From NCBI GenBank assembly GCA_002440945.1, contig DJWG01000112.1, forward strand, positions 1 to 20,409: a DNA stretch of 20,409 nucleotides. Direction: 5' to 3'. Source of the stretch: Rhodobacteraceae bacterium UBA6236 (GTDB lineage: Bacteria; Pseudomonadota; Alphaproteobacteria; Rhodobacterales; Rhodobacteraceae). This document shows, one piece after another, positions 15,373-20,409 of the stretch. Every line of letters begins with the position of its first letter. The stretch's first letter is position 1. The notes beneath the pieces were generated by a model, which saw only the letters and a list, made by a program, of their open reading frames with translations, made no database searches and was not told the origin of the DNA. The translations under genes were made by a program, and so were the position numbers.

Positions 15373-15801
15373 ATGACGATCCGCTATCTGCACACCATGG
15401 TCCGGGTGCTGGACCTCGAGAAGTCGATGGAGTTCTACCGCCTGCTCGGCCTCACAGAGATCAAGCGTTACGACAGCGAACAGGGCCGCTTCACGCTGGT
15501 CTACCTCGCGGCCCCGGATCAGCCGGAAACGCCGCTGGAGCTGACCTGGAACTGGGATGGTGACACGGGCCTGCCTTCGGACAGCCGGCATTTCGGCCAC
15601 CTCGCCTATGAGGTCGACAACATCTACGACACCTGCGCCTTCCTTCAGTCGAAGGGCGTGACCATCAACCGTCCGCCGCGCGATGGCCGGATGGCTTTTA
15701 TCCGGTCGCCCGACAATATCTCGATCGAGATTCTCCAGCGTGGCGCGGCGCTCGATCCGGCGGAACCGTGGCTGAGCATGGAAAACACCGGCCATTGGTA
15801 G
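15373..15801 (+). CDS. Glyoxalase I-like VOC protein (second copy)
   Basis: The 142-residue protein is a VOC-fold lactoylglutathione lyase relative. It starts MTIRYLHTMVRVLDLEKSME and keeps all four metal ligands: H7, E56 (LELTWNWD), H76 (FGHLAYEV) and E119 (SIEILQ). The ELTWN segment resembles the ELTYN segment of E. coli GloA more closely than the first copy does (VELTVNKD). The C-terminus ends in DPAEPWLSMENTGHW, longer than in GloA. AGGAGG (15362-15367) with a 5-base gap fixes the ATG at 15373. The 3' end converges on the MarR gene with 24 bases between stops. It is probably a second methylglyoxal or related aldehyde detoxification enzyme; substrate differences from the copy at 2486-2881 cannot be read from sequence. 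Confidence 0.88.
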   Translation: MTIRYLHTMVRVLDLEKSMEFYRLLGLTEIKRYDSEQGRFTLVYLAAPDQPETPLELTWNWDGDTGLPSDSRHFGHLAYEVDNIYDTCAFLQSKGVTINRPPRDGRMAFIRSPDNISIEILQRGAALDPAEPWLSMENTGHW

Positions 15802-15825
15802 GCCGGCGCCTCTGTCCCGGCGGGG

Positions 15826-16320
15826 TCAGTAGATGTAGCGGATCTGGTCGGTCCAATAGCGTTCCAACCGGCGGAGGTTCGCATTCACCTCGCCGAGGTC
15901 CGACAGGCCCAGCACGGCTTTGGCGACGATCCCTTCGGCATGGCGGCGGAACAGCGCCGCCACCAGATCGCGCAACTCGATCCCCCGCGGGCTCAGCCGC
16001 ACGCGGACGGACCGGCGGTCGATTTCCGACCGTTCGTGCAGCATGTAGCCGGCTTCCACCAGCTTCTTCAGGTTGTAGCTGACGTTCGACCCCTGATAGT
16101 AGCCGCGCGATTTGAGTTCGCCTGCCGTGACTTCGTTTCCGGCGATGTTGAACAGAAGCAGCGCCTGCACGGCGTTGATTTCCATGATGCCAAGGCGGTC
16201 GAATTCGTCCTTGATGACGTCAAGCAACAGCCGGTGCAGCCGTTCGACCAGCGCCAGCGTTTCCAGATACTGCGGCAGCACCCCTGCGCGGGTGTCTGGC
16301 AGGGGCTCATGCAGGGACAT
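15826..16320 (-). CDS. MarR-type winged-helix transcriptional regulator, LdtR/PetP-like
   Basis: The 164-residue protein is a MarR-family regulator. After an N-terminal dimerisation helix (about 15-40) comes the winged helix: INAVQALLLFNI, EVTAGELKSRGYYQGSNVSY (recognition helix, about 62-81), NLKKLVEAGYM and the wing SEIDRRSVRVRLSPRG (98-113). The GYYQGSNVSYN stretch recalls the LdtR group of Rhizobiales and the PetP group of Rhodobacter; that subgroup call is from memory. The effector and targets are unknown. ATG 16320 is preferred over TTG 16326 because AGGAGG is 6 bases before it. Repeated CGGAATG half-sites upstream could be its autoregulatory operator. It is downstream of sdhE on the same strand, with a 20-bp palindrome between. 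Confidence 0.88.
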   Translation of the reverse strand: MSLHEPLPDTRAGVLPQYLETLALVERLHRLLLDVIKDEFDRLGIMEINAVQALLLFNIAGNEVTAGELKSRGYYQGSNVSYNLKKLVEAGYMLHERSEIDRRSVRVRLSPRGIELRDLVAALFRRHAEGIVAKAVLGLSDLGEVNANLRRLERYWTDQIRYIY

Positions 16321-16336
16321 CCCCAACCTCCTCGTT

Positions 16337-16381
16337 CATTCCGACTGGCAGGCAGAATGGCAACGAAGGGCGAACATTCCG
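16337..16381. promoter_or_regulatory. Candidate operator cluster upstream of the marR gene
   Basis: On the plus strand CATTCCG occurs at 16337-16343 and 16375-16381, and the inverted near-copy CAGAATG at 16353-16359. The first and the inverted copy make an imperfect inverted repeat around TGGCA, a usual shape for MarR dimers. The region covers -17 to -61 from the ATG, where a promoter would sit. No footprint evidence. Confidence 0.35.
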
Positions 16382-16394
16382 TTAAGCGTGACAG

Positions 16395-16414
16395 AACAGG
16401 CCGCGCGGCCTGTT
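16395..16414. terminator. Perfect 20-bp palindrome between sdhE and marR
   Basis: AACAGGCCGC followed at once by its reverse complement GCGGCCTGTT. As RNA it would fold to a hairpin with up to 8 bp after opening a 4-nt loop. It is 29 bases past the sdhE stop. On the minus strand CTGTCACGC follows, so there is no T-run. A terminator is likely, but a DNA-level site is possible. Confidence 0.5.
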
Positions 16415-16443
16415 GCGGGCCGCCCCGCGCACAAGACCGGCGG

Positions 16444-18016
<1,573 letters not shown>

Positions 18017-18024
18017 AAAATCAG

Positions 18025-18052
18025 GGGCGGCGGGGCAACCTGCCGCCCTTTT
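18025..18052. terminator. Bidirectional terminator between aspC and the MATE gene
   Basis: GGGCGGC (18025-18031) and GCCGCCC (18042-18048) form a 7-bp stem, followed by TTTT (18049-18052) on the plus strand. Read from the other side, the stem is followed by CTGATTTTTC. Both convergent genes can therefore end here. Confidence 0.88.
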
Positions 18053-18063
18053 CACATGCCTTT

Positions 18064-19437
18064 TCACAGGGCGCTGGCCCGCGCCTCCCGAAGCGCCGGC
18101 CCCTGCCAGAAGCGCCGCAGCAGCAGCGCCGCCGCGACGACCAGCCCGACCACCAGCCCCGACCAGACGCCGATCCCGCCCCAGCCAAGGCCGAAGCCCG
18201 CCAGATAACTGACCGGCAAACCAACGAGCCAGTAGGAAAAGAGCGCGATCCACATCGGCGCGCGGGTGTCGTGAACGCCGCGCAACAGCCCCAGCGCCAG
18301 CACCTGCATCCCGTCAAAGATCTGGAACACCGCCGCGACGGTCAGAAGCTTCACGCCAAGCGAAAGGATCTGCGGCGCCTCGGGCTTGGTCATGTCGGTG
18401 AAAAGGCTGATGATCGGCCCCGGCAGCGTCAGGAACAGCATCACCGCGACGCAGCTGAACGCGAATGACAGCACAAGGCCTGTCCATGCGGCGTCAGAAA
18501 GGGCACGGGGATCGCGGGCGCCGAAGAAATGACCGATCCGCACGGTCACCGCATTGGCAAGGCCAAGGTTGACCATGAAGGCGATGGCGGTGATCTGAAG
18601 CGCGATGCCATGCGCGGCAACCGCGATGGTGCCGACCCAGCCCATCATGACATTGGCCGCGATGAAAAGCCCGCTTTCTGCCAGCGAGGTCAGACCGACC
18701 GGCAGCCCCAGCCGCGCCACGGCGGCGAATGTCGGCCAGTCGGGCCGCCAGAACCGGCTGAAAAGCCGGTAGTCCCGCAAGGACGGCAGCCTCTGCGCAT
18801 AGATCGCGAAAGCCAGAAACGTCGCGAACTGCACCGATACCGTAGCGATGGCCGCGCCCCGCACCCCCAGTTCCGGCATGCCCAGACGACCGAAGATCAG
18901 CATCCAGGCCAGCGTGGCGTTGACCACCAGGCTGCCCAGATTGACCCAAAGCACGATCTGCGTCCGCTCCAGCGCCGAAAGGAACCCCCGCAGCACATGG
19001 GCAAAAAGCGCCGGCGCCATGCCCAGACCCGCGATCAACAGGAACATGTGCGCACCCGCGGCCAGATCCTGCTGCTGACCAAGCGCCAGGAGGATCTGTT
19101 CGGAAAACAGGAAGGCCGGCAGCACCGCCACGCTGTAGAGGCCCGACAGCCAAAGCGCCATGCGGGTGTCGCGGCGGACCTGCGCCTGATCACCCTGCGC
19201 CCGGGCGGTGGCGATCATGCCGATCACCGCATTGCCAAAGCCCGTCCCCATGACGAAAAAGAAGAAGAAATACGAACTTCCCATCACCATCGAGGCAAGC
19301 GCCGTCACGTCATAGCGGCCCAGCAGGATCGTGTCGGCGACGTGCAGAAGCATCTGCGCCAGCTGGCTTCCCACCAGCGGCAGCCCCAGCGCCAGAAGCG
19401 CACGGGCATGGCCCCGATATCTGGAAACATCGCGCAT
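18064..19437 (-). CDS. MATE-family multidrug/Na+ efflux transporter
   Basis: The 457-residue protein has about 12 hydrophobic helices in two similar halves, the MATE (NorM-type) layout. Family-type segments are LPLVGSQLAQMLLHVADTIL near the start, VMGTGFGNAV, a first-half end NATLAWMLIFGRLGMPELGVRGAAIAT, and the second-half repeat LGLPVGLTSLAESGLFIAAN with LALGLLRGVHDTRAPMWIAL. It exports cationic drugs or metabolites using Na+ or H+; the substrate is unknown. The start is uncertain: ATG 19437 is used, but an in-frame TTG at 19461 with AGG nearby is possible. It follows the methyltransferase gene by 64 bases and could share its message. Confidence 0.92.
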   Translation of the reverse strand: MRDVSRYRGHARALLALGLPLVGSQLAQMLLHVADTILLGRYDVTALASMVMGSSYFFFFFVMGTGFGNAVIGMIATARAQGDQAQVRRDTRMALWLSGLYSVAVLPAFLFSEQILLALGQQQDLAAGAHMFLLIAGLGMAPALFAHVLRGFLSALERTQIVLWVNLGSLVVNATLAWMLIFGRLGMPELGVRGAAIATVSVQFATFLAFAIYAQRLPSLRDYRLFSRFWRPDWPTFAAVARLGLPVGLTSLAESGLFIAANVMMGWVGTIAVAAHGIALQITAIAFMVNLGLANAVTVRIGHFFGARDPRALSDAAWTGLVLSFAFSCVAVMLFLTLPGPIISLFTDMTKPEAPQILSLGVKLLTVAAVFQIFDGMQVLALGLLRGVHDTRAPMWIALFSYWLVGLPVSYLAGFGLGWGGIGVWSGLVVGLVVAAALLLRRFWQGPALREARASAL

Positions 19438-19501
19438 CGCCGGCAGCAGTATCCGGGCCAACGCCTTTCGTCCAGCGCCCTGCCCCGTCCCTGCCGCAGC
19501 G

Positions 19502-20104
19502 TCAGGCGGGCTTCAGTGCCACGAAATCGACCAGCGCCGACAGGCCAGAATGCCCGCGCCCCTCGGCCACCTTGGCGTCATAGTCGCGGGACTCGAGGAT
19601 CTGGAACCCCGGGAAGGCTTCGGGCAGCAGGCCCGGCGCATACAGGTTTTCAACCATCGGCGGGCCGCCGGTTCCATAACCGATCTGGCGCGGGGCGTAG
19701 CCATGCAGCAACAAAAGCCCGCCGGGCCGCAGGGTCCGGGCCATGCCCGTGAACACCCGCGCCCGCTGTTCGGGGGGCGAAAACTGGATGAAGACCCCCA
19801 GAGCCACGTCAAAGGCAGCCTCGTCCCACGGCCAGGCGTCGATGTCGGACAGCCGGAAATCGACCGCCACCCCCCGTTCGGCCGCAAGCGCGCGCGCCTT
19901 GTCCTGCGCCACGGCAGACGCATCCATCGCCGTGACATCGGCGCCAAGCCCGGCCACGAAGACCGAATTCCGCCCCTCGCCGTCCGCCACCGCCAGCACC
20001 CGGTCGCCGGGCCGGATGCGGTGGGCATTGCGGCGCACGAAATCGGCAGGTTCGGTCCCGAACAGGAAACCGGGTTCGGAAAATCGTTCGTCCCAGCTGG
20101 GCAT
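19502..20104 (-). CDS. Class I SAM-dependent methyltransferase
   Basis: The 200-residue protein opens MPSWDERFSEPGFLFGTEPA, a W-x-x-R(F/Y)...Y/F-G-xxP opening seen in TehB/thiopurine-methyltransferase-like enzymes. Motif I is VLAVADGEGRNSVFVA (36-51), with the ribose-binding acidic residue in AMDAS and the adenine-contact acidic segment LSDIDAWPW. VALGVFIQFSPPEQRARVFTGM is the motif IV region, and LRPGGLLLLHGY is motif VI. The substrate is not clear; small molecules such as tellurite, thiols or halides are typical of related enzymes. AAGGAG at a good distance supports ATG 20104. It may be co-transcribed with the MATE gene downstream. Confidence 0.85.
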   Translation of the reverse strand: MPSWDERFSEPGFLFGTEPADFVRRNAHRIRPGDRVLAVADGEGRNSVFVAGLGADVTAMDASAVAQDKARALAAERGVAVDFRLSDIDAWPWDEAAFDVALGVFIQFSPPEQRARVFTGMARTLRPGGLLLLHGYAPRQIGYGTGGPPMVENLYAPGLLPEAFPGFQILESRDYDAKVAEGRGHSGLSALVDFVALKPA

Positions 20105-20190
20105 GGCGCGCTCCTTGTCCTTTGGGAAAGATTAGCCGCTCCGCTGGCCTGCCGTCCAGACGGGCGCGGCGTCACGCGGCCGTTCACACC

Positions 20191-20409
20191 TCAGGCCGAC
20201 CGGGACCGCCCGTTGCCGCGGGGACGAAGCTGCGCGGGATGGGCGGCCAGATCATATCCGGGGCGGGCCCGATCCAGCACCTGCGCGGCGCGGCTGACGA
20301 TCAGCGGATCGGGATGGCCGACCACCGCATGATCCTTGTCGGGATAGTCGATCATCATCAGGAAATGCCGCATGGCGTTCAGCCGGGCGCGTTTCTTGTC
20401 GTTCGACTT
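20191..20409 (-). CDS. Polyphosphate kinase 2 family protein, C-terminal fragment (cut by right edge)
   Basis: The frame enters from beyond base 20409 and ends at TGA 20191, giving 72 residues. It starts KSNDKKRARLNAMRHFLMMI and continues DYPDKDHAVVGHPDPLIVSR, the typical C-terminus of PPK2 enzymes (W-x-V-[VIK]-x-[SA]-[ND]-DKKRARLN...). PPK2 moves phosphate between polyphosphate and nucleoside di- or monophosphates. The Walker A and B residues are outside the window, so subclass and activity cannot be judged. The tail after DPLIVSR is basic and of low complexity. The methyltransferase follows after 86 bases on the same strand. Confidence 0.85.
   Translation of the reverse strand, partial: KSNDKKRARLNAMRHFLMMIDYPDKDHAVVGHPDPLIVSRAAQVLDRARPGYDLAAHPAQLRPRGNGRSRSA

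Noticed and set aside
20105..20190. Short inverted repeat CCGTC-CA-GACGG as a terminator of the PPK2 gene
   Set aside because: The stem is 5 bp with a 2-nt loop and no T-run, too weak to list.

Overview
The window looks like chromosomal DNA of an alphaproteobacterium of the Rhodobacteraceae/Paracoccaceae type. By eye it is about two-thirds G+C, with gene-dense strand blocks. It carries several alphaproteobacterial traits: a fused ispDF gene, ccmF-ccmH for System I cytochrome c maturation, thyX, a short ribbon-helix-helix protein, and an EF-G-like paralogue. I see no IS element, phage gene, CRISPR array, rRNA or tRNA. The genus is not determined.

Layout. Bases 1-5366 are all on the minus strand, read from right to left: an EF-G-like protein with a degenerate G domain, a strong terminator, an RHH protein, glyoxalase I, a Tat-exported small subunit and an FAD/3Fe-4S GMC dehydrogenase, then the first 55 codons of alaS. 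At 5563-5824 on the plus strand is a very short transcription unit: a candidate GGAAC-N17-GTT promoter, a 25-residue membrane peptide, two hairpins with C-rich loops, and a classic terminator. Bases 5825-9051 (minus) hold ccmF-ccmH-paaG-like. Bases 9203-11327 (plus) hold ispDF-pgpA-pncC/cinA, each pair joined by an ATGA overlap.

Bases 11285-13516 (minus) hold a calcineurin-like phosphoesterase followed directly by a Hanks-type kinase fused to a universal-stress-protein domain. The kinase tail overlaps the cinA tail by 43 bp. A roughly 390-bp stretch with no convincing gene precedes an unrecognised 92-residue protein. Then come thyX (minus), a second glyoxalase I-like gene (plus), a MarR-type regulator and sdhE (both minus), aspC (plus), a bidirectional terminator, a MATE transporter and a methyltransferase (both minus), and the C-terminus of a PPK2-type polyphosphate kinase cut by the right edge.

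How the genes fit together. Much is housekeeping: isoprenoid precursors (ispDF), phospholipid head-group maturation (pgpA), NMN recycling (pncC), dTMP synthesis (thyX), cytochrome c and succinate dehydrogenase maturation, and aspartate/keto-acid exchange. The parts most worth a second look are the EF-G paralogue lacking the catalytic His and switch I, the micro-ORF with its sRNA-like tail, the kinase-USP/phosphoesterase operon, and an ECF sigma-E-like promoter candidate in front of sdhE. All assignments come from reading motifs; no database search was run.
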